Below, in pieces: positions 1 through 8,936 of a stretch of DNA of 64,000 nt. Numbering within the stretch: the stretch's first letter is position 1; every line of letters starts with the position of its first letter. Below the pieces are notes generated by a model. That model searched no databases. It had not been told where the DNA came from and saw nothing but the letters and a program-made list of their open reading frames with translations. Source of the DNA: Candidatus Hebobacterum abditum (lineage in GTDB: Bacteria > Armatimonadota > Hebobacteria > Hebobacterales > Hebobacteraceae); contig JALGXW010000005.1 of NCBI GenBank assembly GCA_029821875.1, positions 1 to 64,000 of the forward strand. The letters run 5' to 3'. The position numbers were made by a program, and so were the translations under genes.

Positions 1-268
1 GATGCCATCCCAGTCAGCCAGCTTCACCCCGTTGACGTCGAGCCACGTGTTGTCGTCGGAGGCATAGCCCTTCTGCCAGCGGTCCCAGTTCTGGGCGCAG
101 ATCTGTATCCAGAGGGTATCGCTGCCGGCGAAGACGTACTTCTTCCACACATAGCTGGGGTGGGGCGATGTCGTTGGCTGAGTCCATGGCGCGACGCCCA
201 AGAACTGGCTGGGCGTCTGACCTGGTGCCCGCTCGTTAGGATGTACCTCAAGCAGCACTTTCGCCGAC
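1..268. repeat. Direct repeat, copy A (shared C-terminal module)
   Basis: Bases 1-268 match 2209-2476 without a gap and in the same reading phase. Many blocks are identical over tens of bases. Copy A is cut by the window edge, so the full length is unknown. It encodes the C-terminal module of the beta-helix gene. Confidence 0.9.
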
Positions 269-1848
269 CCTCCTGCGAACTCGCTGGCCCCTCTGTCGGG
301 GCCGGCGCCGGAGGGCACCGGGTGCCCCCAGAAGTCCTGGCCGCCATTGTCCGGGACAGCCATACCGGAATCGATGCAGGGCGAGTTCGCCCGAAGCCGA
401 TAGCCAGCACAGCTCCCGCGTCCCAGCCCCGCCGAACCTGGATCCACCAGCAGGGGGTCGCTCGTGATCTTGTGGGGGTCGGCTGGCTCGCTCGCCGGAT
501 GGTACCCGTAGAACACGTTGTAGTCGAAGACGATGTTGGTGGTGGAGCTGAAGTTGAAGTCTGCTGCGGGGGAGTTCGTGTTGTAGTGGATGTTGTTCCA
601 GAAGTACGTGTCCTGATTGTACTGGCCGCCGCAAGGGCCGCTGTCCAGCCAGTGGGGGTCGGTGTCATCGAGGTAGACAGTGTTGTTGTAGATGTAGTTG
701 TCCCAGGCCTTTCCGACAAGGCGCCAGATTCTCGTCTGGTCGTTCTGGCTGATATTGTAGCGGAAGTGGTTGTCGTTGCAGAAATTGCTGTAGGGGCCCT
801 CGCCAGTGCAGTCGGGGGCGCCGATGATCATGAGGAAGCCGCCGTCGTTGTCGTGGCTGTAGTTGTACTGGTAGACGCAGCGCTGGGAGCAGCCGTCAAT
901 GTCGAAGGCCATGCCATCCCAGGTCTGCATGGAGTCGTACACTTCGTTGTACTGGATGATGGCGTCGTCGGAGGCCCAGGTCCAGAGGGCGGCGTTGGCC
1001 TTGTCAGTCCAGTAGCAGGAGCGGCTGACGACGTTGTACTCGGCGAGGGCGCCGGCGGTCTGGTGGACATTGATGCCGTCGCCGGCGATGTTGTCAACGA
1101 CGTTGCTGCGAATGACGACGTTCGTATGCAGGGAGGGGGAGGCCTGGGTGCATGACCGCCCCCAGTTGGTCCAGAGTTTGATGCCGCTGCGCTCACAGGC
1201 ATAGACGTTGCACGCCTCGATCAGCACGTCGTCGAAGTTGGTGGGCGTCGTCGACCCTTCCACGTCAACCAGAATACCCGCGTTGCACTTGGCTTGGTCA
1301 CGCCCCGCGGTGAGGGAACCATTCACATCGTGTACGTCCAGGCCGACGAGGTAGATGTGCGCCAACGTGCCGACGTCTTCGCCCAGGATGCGGACCCCCT
1401 GCCTGATGGCTGGGCCCGCAGCATCGTAGTTGGTGATCTCCAGGTTGCCGATCTCCCAGTACTCCTGGTTGTGGAGAAGCAGCGCTTCCTGCTCGACCCC
1501 GTTGCCGTTGATGAGCGGCTTGGGGCCCGTGCCGTACATGTCGATCACAATCGGATTCCCGGGGGTGCCAGAGCCTTTGGGGTAGAGGCGCTGATCGTTC
1601 CATACACAGTCTGCCTTAAGCAGAATCTGGTCGCCGGGGGCGAATGTCGTGGCGTTGACATTGGCCAGACTCTCCCAGGCTGCGCCCGGGCTGGTGCCGC
1701 TGTAGCCGTCGCTGCCGCCCACACTGTCAACGTAGTAGGTCGTGCCCCAGGCACAGGCCGCGAAGCCCAGAGAAAGACATGCGGCTGTGAGCAGCACGAG
1801 CAGGGCCAACTGCCCGGTGGAGCTGGCTTTCTCGATCCATTCTCGCAT
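1..1848 (-). CDS. Secreted right-handed beta-helix protein (3' end outside window)
   Basis: One frame stays open from the ATG at 1848 to the left edge, giving 616 visible residues; the stop lies outside the window. Residues about 10-35 are a hydrophobic signal peptide. The body is an Asn/Asp-rich parallel beta-helix with rungs such as IIQYNEV, FRYNISQN and IYNNTVY, typical of polysaccharide lyases and other carbohydrate-active beta-helix proteins. It closes with DPLLVDPG and SPCIDSG, the same ending style as the beta-helix protein at 13443-15011. From about residue 526 a separate module begins (VLLEVHPNERAPGQ) that is nearly identical to the C-terminus of the next gene. No catalytic residues can be assigned, so an enzymatic role is unproven. 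The export and fold calls are firm; the substrate is unknown. Confidence 0.8.
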   Translation of the reverse strand, partial: MREWIEKASSTGQLALLVLLTAACLSLGFAACAWGTTYYVDSVGGSDGYSGTSPGAAWESLANVNATTFAPGDQILLKADCVWNDQRLYPKGSGTPGNPIVIDMYGTGPKPLINGNGVEQEALLLHNQEYWEIGNLEITNYDAAGPAIRQGVRILGEDVGTLAHIYLVGLDVHDVNGSLTAGRDQAKCNAGILVDVEGSTTPTNFDDVLIEACNVYACERSGIKLWTNWGRSCTQASPSLHTNVVIRSNVVDNIAGDGINVHQTAGALAEYNVVSRSCYWTDKANAALWTWASDDAIIQYNEVYDSMQTWDGMAFDIDGCSQRCVYQYNYSHDNDGGFLMIIGAPDCTGEGPYSNFCNDNHFRYNISQNDQTRIWRLVGKAWDNYIYNNTVYLDDTDPHWLDSGPCGGQYNQDTYFWNNIHYNTNSPAADFNFSSTTNIVFDYNVFYGYHPASEPADPHKITSDPLLVDPGSAGLGRGSCAGYRLRANSPCIDSGMAVPDNGGQDFWGHPVPSGAGPDRGASEFAGGSAKVLLEVHPNERAPGQTPSQFLGVAPWTQPTTSPHPSYVWKKYVFAGSDTLWIQICAQNWDRWQKGYASDDNTWLDVNGVKLADWDGI

Positions 1849-2010
1849 GCGCCCTATCTCCCTATTGCGACGTGGCCGACTCGACTTCAGGCCACAGCCC
1901 CGTCTCCCCTTCCAGGTCGACCGGCTGGAACCACCAGAGTGTGCGGGCCCCATCGGCCTAGAGTTCGAGCGCGTGCAGAGCAGCGGTGAGGACTGCTGGG
2001 CGAGACACCA

Positions 2011-5000
2011 TCACGCAGGCGGATATATCGACGCTTCCTCGAGATCGGTCACCTTGATCCACCAGAGAAGGGGGCTCTCGTCCGCGCCGATCCAGAGATT
2101 GTGCGTCTGGATTCCCTGCATGCCCCCCACCCACAGGAAGCGCAAGGTCCAACGCTGGCCCTTCTCCTTGGATCCGACCCACTGCCAGCCACCGGGAGGG
2201 CCGTTCTGGATGCCATCCCAGTCAGCCAGCTTCACCCCGTTGAGGTCGAGCCACGTGTTGTCGTCGGAGGCGTAGCCTTTCTGCCAGCGGTCCCAGTTCT
2301 GGGCGCAGATCTGTATCCACAGGTTATCGCCGGCAGCGAACACGTACTTCTGCCACACATAGCTAGGGTGGGCTGATGTCGTTGGCTGAGTCCATGGCGC
2401 GAGGCCCAAGAACTGCTTGGGCGTCTGCCCCGGCGCCCTCTCATTGGGATGCACTTCCAGTACCACCTTCGCCCCCGGCCCGAGGTCAGCGCGCTCCGCG
2501 ATCCGATCGGCGATCTGCTGGCGGTAGCTGTCGAGAGCAGCCTCGAGATCGGCGCAGTAAGACGGTCCGGGGGAGAGCCCTGCGAAGTACTCGCCGGAGT
2601 CTACCGGGTAGTCGGGGATGTCATCCAGCAACGACTGGAGCAGAGCCTCCGCCTGATTCGCCCACGCGATGAACTCCGGAATTCCGGTGGTCTTCGCCTC
2701 ATCAGCCAGGCGAGCGAGGGTGGCGGCATAGCGGTAGTCGCTGATGCCCTGGCTGGCCCACTCGTACTTCAGTGTTGCGATAGGGCCGTTGGGCGACGGG
2801 TACGTGAAGTGCCACTGGTTGTTGAACGGGCTGTAAGGGAATGGGTCCCAGCCCCCGCCGTCGAGCCAGTCGAAGTGCCACTCCCAGCAGCCGTCGCCGA
2901 CCTCATACTGGTAGTAGCCATAGATGAACCGCAGGTCGGCCCATCGGTGCTGGCTCCACATGTCGTGGTCCCACGTGTTGTAGAACCAGATCGGCTTCTC
3001 CTGGGCCAGCGCCTTTGTGATCAGCCCCGAAGACGCCGACCAGGGATGGGTCTGAGCGACATCGGTCTCATCGACTATGACCGTATAGTCGAGGCCGCCG
3101 TTGCTGTCCGACATCACGGTCACCGTGCTGACCACGCCTGGGACCTGGTTGGCCAGGTCGCAGTAGGCCAGGGTGTCGGCCAGGTTGCGGTTCCAGGACT
3201 GGATGCCCGCTTCGCGTGGTTCATCGACCAGGTACATCACGAGGGGGAGCCCCGATGTGCTACCCCAATCCACGATGCGTCCCAGCACGTCTTTGTAGGA
3301 GGCGTTGAAGTTGGAGTCGAACTCGCTGACCGAGCTGTGTCGGAGTATCTGGTTGGCGATGCTGAGGGTGCCAGCCTGATCGTGTCCCAGGCCACCGAAG
3401 CCCGTGTCCGCCATGGCCGAGACGTATCGATCGAGCTCCGTCATGTTGAGCCCGTCCACCCAGCCTGTGCTTGGATTGACGGGCCAGCACTCCGGCGTGG
3501 GGAACTGAACCGCGTTGAAACCGTGGGCGAGCATGTCGGCGAAGTCGAGGCGGAGCATGTCGTCCCCCGCGCCGGCCAAACCGGGGAAGTCCTTGAAGCA
3601 GTAGCGGTCATCGGGGCCGACATAGTACCAGCCATAGGACATGTGGTCCGCCGGGTCCAGTTCGAACGGCCATACGGTGACGGTCAACGGCACTACCAGG
3701 TCCGTGCCAGAGGTGTGGATCGTCACCGTACCAGTGTAGGTGCCTCCTTCCGCGTCGTTCGGGACGTGGACGTCAAGCCAGAACTGCTTCGTGATCTGCT
3801 CCGGGATGCCGATGGGGAAGTCATCCTGGAGGATATGCGGCCGCCAGTTGAGCACGGGCACGAAGAACTCCGAGTTCGGCCCTGCCATATAGCGCACGTG
3901 GCGGCAGTTGGTCGCCGCGGCCGGGATCGTGTGTCCGTCACCGTCGCTCAGGTCAGTCACCTCCACCCATACGTTCGTGAGGTCAGTCAACGCTCGGATT
4001 GCCAGATTCGCCGCTCGCGTCTCGCCGCGTGCCGCCTTGACCTGAAGCGCGATGCTCGGCCGCGGATCAGGGGGCAGCGTATCTGCGTGGCAAGGATCGA
4101 GGGTCGGCACAGGCCAGGCCGCATATCCGCGGACTGTTTCTGCGCTCGTGGGAGTGAAGGTCAGATCATAGGGTTCGTTCACGTAGTAGGTGGCCGCGAA
4201 CTCGGCCGCTCTGTCCGCCTCCCAGTCGGCGATGCGGCCGCTCATCTCGCCGGAGAGACTCGTCGGATAGACAATGAGCATGTAGGCCCAACAATCGACG
4301 AAGCTCAGGTCGAGGTGCCCGTCGCTGACGGCTACGCTGAACCCATAGGCCGGGAAGTGGGGATCGACATACCGCTCCCAATAGGAGGTCGTCAGCGGAT
4401 AGCCGTCGCCAATGCCCCGGTAGTAGTAGGAATCACTGTAGAAGGAGGTGGAGTCAACCGTGGTCTCGGCCTGGAGGACACCCTCCGCCCAGACCTGCCA
4501 GCCTCGCACCGGCATGCCGTGCCATTCGCCGGAACGCGCAATGACGTAGATGCCGTACGTATCGTTCGGGACATCGAGGCGGAAATCCATCTGCTGGCCC
4601 GCCCCACCCCAGACATCGTTCCTCGTGCAATCGCGACAGAGGTCGTCCGGGCCTCCGAGGTCGGCGTCATACCGGGGGTCGCCCCCACTCCACCCCCACC
4701 AGCCGCCGCCGACCGGATATGTGTCTGCCGCGGTCACCCGGAAGAAGTCCGGCCAGCGCGGCGACGTGTCTGTGCCGAAGTCGAACTTGTAGATCTCTCG
4801 AGACGCGTCCGCCCACGGATCGTCGACCACGGTCTCCAGGCGCACGTAATCGCAGTACATGTCCGTCGCGCTGGAGAACCCCGATCCATAGAAGAGGAAG
4901 CGGCCGATGTTCGCGGCGTCCACATCGCCGGTGTCATCGTTTCGGGGGAGGTTATGGAGATCGATCTCGATGGTGTTCGCGCCCGGTATCAGAGTCCGTT

Positions 5001-5415
5001 CCGTGTAGTAGCGCTTCGCCCAACTGCTCCCGGCCACCGAGTCGCTGATTTCGACGTGAAGGAGAAGAGCGAACGCGTTCGGGTTGTAGAAGTCCATCAG
5101 GAAGACGTCGTAGCCCGACCAGTCGGTGATGGGGAAGCTTGTCAGGTTCATGCCCGGCCAGCTTGTGGGAGGGGGAGGCATCCCGAGGAGGCAGCTGTAG
5201 CTGCCGCTTGTCGCGTTCGCGGTGACGCGGGAGAGGGTCGCGGGAGTGGGATCACACCATCCGTCGGGGCAGTAGACGATTGCGCCAGTCGGCTCCCACT
5301 GGGCGAGATCGGGCGCGGTCTCGAAGTCCGATAGGACGAAGACTGCGGACACCGCCGCTCCCGGCACCAGCCCCAGCAGGAGGACGGCGGCCACGCTCAC
5401 AGAAGCGCCACGCAC
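2011..5415 (-). CDS. Secreted DUF4091/GH123-like glycoside hydrolase
   Basis: A protein of about 1134 residues. I prefer the GTG at 5415 because AGGAGG lies 7 bases upstream; an in-frame ATG at 5451 lacks a ribosome site. Residues 1-25 form a signal peptide. Residues about 25-200 (SDFETAPDLAQW) and 205-400 look like carbohydrate-binding beta-sandwiches. Residues about 430-630 are a beta-rich domain, followed by a TIM-barrel-like region with YLVDEP near residue 730. The adjacent Asp-Glu matches the acid pair used by GH123 N-acetylgalactosaminidases and DUF4091 relatives. The last 155 residues hold the module shared with the upstream beta-helix protein. It probably acts outside the cytoplasm on a glycan; the substrate is unknown. 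Confidence 0.75.
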   Translation of the reverse strand: MRGASVSVAAVLLLGLVPGAAVSAVFVLSDFETAPDLAQWEPTGAIVYCPDGWCDPTPATLSRVTANATSGSYSCLLGMPPPPTSWPGMNLTSFPITDWSGYDVFLMDFYNPNAFALLLHVEISDSVAGSSWAKRYYTERTLIPGANTIEIDLHNLPRNDDTGDVDAANIGRFLFYGSGFSSATDMYCDYVRLETVVDDPWADASREIYKFDFGTDTSPRWPDFFRVTAADTYPVGGGWWGWSGGDPRYDADLGGPDDLCRDCTRNDVWGGAGQQMDFRLDVPNDTYGIYVIARSGEWHGMPVRGWQVWAEGVLQAETTVDSTSFYSDSYYYRGIGDGYPLTTSYWERYVDPHFPAYGFSVAVSDGHLDLSFVDCWAYMLIVYPTSLSGEMSGRIADWEADRAAEFAATYYVNEPYDLTFTPTSAETVRGYAAWPVPTLDPCHADTLPPDPRPSIALQVKAARGETRAANLAIRALTDLTNVWVEVTDLSDGDGHTIPAAATNCRHVRYMAGPNSEFFVPVLNWRPHILQDDFPIGIPEQITKQFWLDVHVPNDAEGGTYTGTVTIHTSGTDLVVPLTVTVWPFELDPADHMSYGWYYVGPDDRYCFKDFPGLAGAGDDMLRLDFADMLAHGFNAVQFPTPECWPVNPSTGWVDGLNMTELDRYVSAMADTGFGGLGHDQAGTLSIANQILRHSSVSEFDSNFNASYKDVLGRIVDWGSTSGLPLVMYLVDEPREAGIQSWNRNLADTLAYCDLANQVPGVVSTVTVMSDSNGGLDYTVIVDETDVAQTHPWSASSGLITKALAQEKPIWFYNTWDHDMWSQHRWADLRFIYGYYQYEVGDGCWEWHFDWLDGGGWDPFPYSPFNNQWHFTYPSPNGPIATLKYEWASQGISDYRYAATLARLADEAKTTGIPEFIAWANQAEALLQSLLDDIPDYPVDSGEYFAGLSPGPSYCADLEAALDSYRQQIADRIAERADLGPGAKVVLEVHPNERAPGQTPKQFLGLAPWTQPTTSAHPSYVWQKYVFAAGDNLWIQICAQNWDRWQKGYASDDNTWLDLNGVKLADWDGIQNGPPGGWQWVGSKEKGQRWTLRFLWVGGMQGIQTHNLWIGADESPLLWWIKVTDLEEASIYPPA
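2209..2476. repeat. Direct repeat, copy B (shared C-terminal module)
   Basis: Second copy of the module seen at 1-268, at a constant offset of 2208 bases. It lies in the 3' part of the DUF4091 gene. Similarity fades just upstream of the module, where the two proteins become unrelated. Confidence 0.9.
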
Positions 5416-5522
5416 CACACTGCCTCCTTCTCTCCTGTATGGTACGCCCATGTCAGTGTCGGACGCGTGTGTGCCAGCCCGGCCAGACTTGCGCTACTTA
5501 AGTTTCCACTATCCGGCATGAA

Positions 5523-5563
5523 ATGACAAGGGCCCAGCCACGCTTGCGCGCCGGCCCTCTCAT
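5523..5563 (-). terminator. Possible terminator hairpin after the folate operon
   Basis: Arms at 5523-5534 and 5553-5563 pair as a 6-bp G+C-rich stem extended by 4 bp beyond a small internal loop. It lies in the 265-base gap between the NTPase gene stop (5681) and the DUF4091 gene start. There is no clear U-tract, so this is tentative. I see nothing else in that gap. Confidence 0.35.
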
Positions 5564-5680
5564 GACCTCTGCGGCCTCTTCCGCGTCACGATTCGAGGTG
5601 ACCGGTCCGTGCCCCAGTCAGCTGCATGAGGAGGAAGGGTACGATAGGCGGCTTCAGAGCGGTCGTGGCGTACCCGGTGC

Positions 5681-6235
5681 TCAGTTGAGGGAGATCGACT
5701 CGAAGATGCGCTGCGGCAGCGCGTCGCGGTTGTCTTGGGTCACAGTCAGAAGCCCGACGTCGGCACGGCTCTTGACAGCATCTGCAAAGGGATGCCGGGC
5801 GGCCATGATCGTCCCAAGTACACGGGCCTCGCTGTCGAGGCTGGCAAGTACTGCTCGGCGAAACGCGTCGGAACACAGTTCCATCTTGCCGATCTCGTCC
5901 ATCACCAAGACTATGCGACCGTCGGCTGTTGCGGCGATGCCCCGCTCGAGCTCCGGCACCGCGAGCTGATCGATGGCCTCGACCTGCACGCCATAGGCGC
6001 CGACGCGTGGCGGGCCGGGTCGATCTCTCGAGGCAAGCAGTTGCCGCTGGCCGTCGAGAAGTTCGATGGCGAACCCCTCCCGTCTCCGGCCGCGCCGTAT
6101 CTCCGGCGTCCAGAAGCCGAATGCACTCCATCCCGCAGCTCGGAGCCGAGGGACGACGGCCGACAACACAGTGCTCTTGCCTGAGCCCGGCGAGCCGGTG
6201 AGCAGGATGTGGCGCGTCTGAGGCGCTTCCACCAC
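5681..6235 (-). CDS. THEP1/DUF265-type nucleoside-triphosphatase
   Basis: A 184-residue P-loop NTPase that hydrolyses nucleoside triphosphates; the family's cellular role is unclear. The Walker A motif GSPGSGKST is near residue 14-22 and a Walker B-like stretch VLVMDEIGKMEL is near residue 110. The length matches the THEP1 family. The start is a GTG with AGGGGG a few bases upstream. It is the last gene of the pterin/folate operon, 90 bases after folE, so a link to GTP or pterin metabolism is tempting but is inference. Confidence 0.8.
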   Translation of the reverse strand: MVEAPQTRHILLTGSPGSGKSTVLSAVVPRLRAAGWSAFGFWTPEIRRGRRREGFAIELLDGQRQLLASRDRPGPPRVGAYGVQVEAIDQLAVPELERGIAATADGRIVLVMDEIGKMELCSDAFRRAVLASLDSEARVLGTIMAARHPFADAVKSRADVGLLTVTQDNRDALPQRIFESISLN

Positions 6236-6325
6236 GGCCCCCTGCGAGTCGTTGCCTGGTGAGACAGTGTGAACCCCTGAAGCGGCCCTGTCTGAGGCCT
6301 GGAACCGATGCTGCCGGCGCAGGCG

Positions 6326-6895
6326 CTACACCGGCCTCGGCCTTCCGATGAGGCTGAGAAACTCCTCTCGCGTGGCGATGGAGGACCGGAATGTCCCGAG
6401 CACCGAGGATGTCGTCATCATCGAGTTCTGTTTCTCGACCCCGCGCATCATCATGCACAGATGTCGCGCCTCGACAATGACGCCCACGCCCTCCGCGTCG
6501 ATCGCATCCTCGATAGCGCGCGCCACCTGCTCGGTAAGTCGCTCCTGTATCTGCAAACGCCGCGCGTACATATCTACAAGCCGCGCGAGCTTGCTGAGTC
6601 CGAACACGCGATCTCTCGAAACATAGCCGATGTGGCAGCGCCCGTAGAAGGGCAGCATGTGATGCTCGCACAGGCTATAGAGCTCGATATCCCGCGCGAT
6701 GATCATATTGTTGGTTTCCTGCGTGAAGATGGCGCCGTTTATGAGTTCGTCGACGTCGGCGCGGTAGCCCGATGTCAGGAACGCCATCGCCCTCGCGAAG
6801 CGGTCCGGCGTCGCGAGGAGACCCTCGCGGTCGGGGTCCTCTCCGATCTCGATCAGAAGCTCCCTAACGAGCCGCCTTACTTTGTCGTGATCCAT
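6326..6895 (-). CDS. folE: GTP cyclohydrolase I
   Basis: Converts GTP to 7,8-dihydroneopterin triphosphate, the first step of folate and pterin synthesis, in the cytosol. The zinc and active-site motif SLCEHHMLPFYG and the second Cys in RHLCMMMRG are intact, as is the C-terminal VLGTFR. I choose the ATG at 6895 (189 residues, normal for FolE) because AGGAGG sits about 8 bases upstream; an earlier in-frame start at 6934 has no such site. The gene overlaps folK by 32 bases, so the two are translationally coupled. Confidence 0.96.
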   Translation of the reverse strand: MDHDKVRRLVRELLIEIGEDPDREGLLATPDRFARAMAFLTSGYRADVDELINGAIFTQETNNMIIARDIELYSLCEHHMLPFYGRCHIGYVSRDRVFGLSKLARLVDMYARRLQIQERLTEQVARAIEDAIDAEGVGVIVEARHLCMMMRGVEKQNSMMTTSSVLGTFRSSIATREEFLSLIGRPRPV

Positions 6896-7406
6896 TCGCA
6901 AGTTCCCTCCTGACCTCCTCAGTGTAGGTGGCAAGTCGTTCCATGCCGTGCTCGGCGAACCGGCCCGCGATCGCGCGAAGAGAGCGCCCGTCGCCCGGGA
7001 GAACGGCCTCGGGGGCCAGTTCTGCCAGTGGAACCGCCAGGAACGGGCGCGACACGATGTCGGGATCGGGCACCGTGAGGTCCGGCGAAGATATCATGCG
7101 AGCGTCGTATAACAGAATGTCGAGATCCAGCGTGCGCGGTGCATACGTGTCGGCCGTGCGGACGCGGCCCATCTCCGACTCCACCGCGCGCAGGACGCCG
7201 TACTTGAGTTGCTCCGGCGGCACGTCGGTCTCGACCTCGACGACACCGTTGATGAACGGCTGCTGCTCCGGCCGGCCCAGGGGAAGAGATCGGTAGAAGG
7301 TGGACACGGCCTTTATGCTTAGTCGCTGCGAGAGCCGCCGCAGACCTTCCCGGACGTTCTGCTCCGGCTCGATATTGGATCCGACTGCAATGAATGCGCG
7401 GGCCAC
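6864..7406 (-). CDS. folK: 2-amino-4-hydroxy-6-hydroxymethyldihydropteridine pyrophosphokinase
   Basis: Transfers pyrophosphate from ATP to 6-hydroxymethyl-7,8-dihydropterin. The 180 residues carry the N-terminal VGSNIEPEQNV, the metal-binding DLDILLYD near residue 97 and the C-terminal RPFLAVPLAELAP. The usual VPHP before that block reads VPDP here, replacing the conserved His with Asp. The start is a GTG three bases after the folB stop, and the 3' end overlaps folE. folB, folK and folE are consecutive; folP is not in the window. Confidence 0.95.
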   Translation of the reverse strand: MARAFIAVGSNIEPEQNVREGLRRLSQRLSIKAVSTFYRSLPLGRPEQQPFINGVVEVETDVPPEQLKYGVLRAVESEMGRVRTADTYAPRTLDLDILLYDARMISSPDLTVPDPDIVSRPFLAVPLAELAPEAVLPGDGRSLRAIAGRFAEHGMERLATYTEEVRRELANGSRQSKAAR

Positions 7407-7409
7407 CGG

Positions 7410-7763
7410 TCACGTCCGATCGCGCGCGATCTCGACGGCGACGGTGCGGGCAAACCGAAGCGCTGCTGGCTTCTCGACTGTGACATGCGCGCGCAAGACT
7501 TCTGGGCGCCCCAGGCAGATCTCCGCGATGCGCTCCGCGAGGGCTTCGATCAGGAAGTACTGCGAACTCTCGGCCATCGCGTAGATCTCCTTCTTGATGG
7601 CCCGGTAGTCAACGGTGTCGGCGAAATCGTCGCTCTTCCCCGCCCGCTTCAGATCGGCCTCGAGTGCGACATTGATGAGTACGTCTTGCTTCTCTCGGCG
7701 TTCCTCGTCGTTGACGCCGATAATGCAGCGGACGGCCAAGTCCCTAATCAGGATTCTGTCCAC
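7410..7763 (-). CDS. folB: Dihydroneopterin aldolase
   Basis: Splits dihydroneopterin to 6-hydroxymethyldihydropterin and glycolaldehyde. At 117 residues it has family length, with the active-site Glu in VNDEERREKQDVL and the conserved Lys in VTVEKPAALRFA. It starts with GTG at 7763, preceded by GGAG 7 bases upstream, and overlaps the end of the SDR gene by 20 bases. Its product feeds FolK, encoded immediately downstream. Confidence 0.94.
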   Translation of the reverse strand: MDRILIRDLAVRCIIGVNDEERREKQDVLINVALEADLKRAGKSDDFADTVDYRAIKKEIYAMAESSQYFLIEALAERIAEICLGRPEVLRAHVTVEKPAALRFARTVAVEIARDRT

Positions 7764-8499
7764 TCGCGTGCTCCATCAGATGCCGGCCGCCATCGACGTA
7801 TATCACTTGGCCGGTCACGAACTCGCTGTGCAGCAAGAATAACACCGCGGCAACGATGTCCTCTGCACCTCCGTGTCGCTTCAGCGGCACCGTCTCCTTC
7901 ATCGCCTCGAGATAGGCCTCGTCCTTGCCTGGAGGCGGCAGGATGAGCCCGGGCGCGACTGCGTTGACCCGGATGCTCGGGGCGAACTCGAGTGCCGTCA
8001 TCCTCGTCCAGAGTTCAAGGACGTTCTTGCTGACTATGTAGGAGAAGTGCTTCCAGTCGTAGTCTGCCACCCGGGTGTCGAGGAAGTTCACTATCGCTCC
8101 GCGCTTCGCGTGGCGCGCGAATGAGCGGCTCAGGGCGAGCGGCGCCCACGCGTTCACTCGGAGGTTCTGCACGACGTTCTCGAACGTCGCCTCCATCAGT
8201 GTATCGGGCGAGAAGATCGAGGCGTTGTTGACAAGGATGTCGAGCTGCCCCGAGAGGTCGAGCGCGCGCGGTATCAGTGCACCCACTTCCTCCGGCTTCT
8301 CTAGATCTGCCTTGACAATCCAGGCCGATGTGTCGCTCTTTTGGAGCTCTTGCGCGAGTTGCTCGGCAGGGGCCCGTGAACGGTTGTAGTGGATCACTAC
8401 GCTCGCGCCCTCGGCGGCCAATGCCCGACCCGTGGCCGCGCCGAGGCGCTGTGCCCCGCCAGTCATCAAGGCCGTCTTTCCCGCCAGTGAGCTCCCCAT
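7744..8499 (-). CDS. Short-chain dehydrogenase, FolM/pteridine reductase-like
   Basis: An SDR of about 251 residues. The nucleotide-binding TGGAQRLG is near the N-terminus, NNAS near residue 88 and the catalytic YIVSK near residue 155. TGGxxRxG and a place within a folate cluster are typical of FolM-type dihydromonapterin/dihydrofolate reductases and pteridine reductases, which use NADPH. The ATG at 8499 is preferred; a GTG three codons upstream is possible. The 3' end overlaps folB by 20 bases. No folA is visible, so this could supply pterin or dihydrofolate reduction. The exact substrate is inferred from context. Confidence 0.78.
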   Translation of the reverse strand: MGSSLAGKTALMTGGAQRLGAATGRALAAEGASVVIHYNRSRAPAEQLAQELQKSDTSAWIVKADLEKPEEVGALIPRALDLSGQLDILVNNASIFSPDTLMEATFENVVQNLRVNAWAPLALSRSFARHAKRGAIVNFLDTRVADYDWKHFSYIVSKNVLELWTRMTALEFAPSIRVNAVAPGLILPPPGKDEAYLEAMKETVPLKRHGGAEDIVAAVLFLLHSEFVTGQVIYVDGGRHLMEHASGQNPD

Positions 8500-8573
8500 G
8501 CCGCGCACAACTCCACTGGTTCTACGGCGCCAACAGAATGTGCCCCCGCCTGCTTGCCGGGGGGCCGTTCAGC

Positions 8574-8894
8574 TTACGCCAGCCGGTCGATCTTCGCGGC
8601 CAGGATGAAGTCGTTCTTCGAGAGGCCCCCGATCTTGTGAGTCGAGAGCTGAAGCCGGACCTTGCTGTAGTAGATGAAGATGTCCGGATGGTGTCCCTCT
8701 TCCTCGGCCACCTCCGCGACCCTGTTGACGAAGGCGATCGAGCCGCGGAAGTCGTCGAACTCGAACTCCCTCTCGATGGCGCTCTCCACCAGAGTCCACG
8801 CCGGCGTATGCTTAATCAGCTCGAGCGCCTTCTCTCGAGAGAGAGGCGGCGCCCCAACCTGGCACGGCTCACACTTCTGCTGCGACAGCTTCAT
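8574..8894 (-). CDS. Pterin-4a-carbinolamine dehydratase
   Basis: Dehydrates 4a-hydroxytetrahydropterin, recycling a pterin cofactor. The family signature HHPDIFIYYSKV followed by THKIGGLSKND is present near residues 67-95. I use the ATG at 8894 because GGAGG lies 5 bases upstream, giving about 106 residues, close to family length. It lies between the oxidoreductase and the FolM-like gene in the operon. No aromatic amino acid hydroxylase is visible, so its pterin-consuming partner is unknown. Confidence 0.92.
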   Translation of the reverse strand: MKLSQQKCEPCQVGAPPLSREKALELIKHTPAWTLVESAIEREFEFDDFRGSIAFVNRVAEVAEEEGHHPDIFIYYSKVRLQLSTHKIGGLSKNDFILAAKIDRLA

Positions 8895-8936
8895 GTCGAC
8901 CTCCGAACACGACGCCATGCTTACTGCTGTCCGCGC

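Noticed and set aside
1-1848. A frameshifted or pseudogene state for the first gene, suggested by several overlapping short frames
   Set aside because: One frame is open and has uniform beta-helix repeats from 1848 to the edge; the others are shadows.
2449-5334. A 961-residue open frame on the plus strand opposite the DUF4091 gene
   Set aside because: No recognisable domain, low-complexity Arg/Val composition and no ribosome site; the minus-strand gene has a signal peptide and family motifs. G+C-rich DNA often leaves long antiframes.
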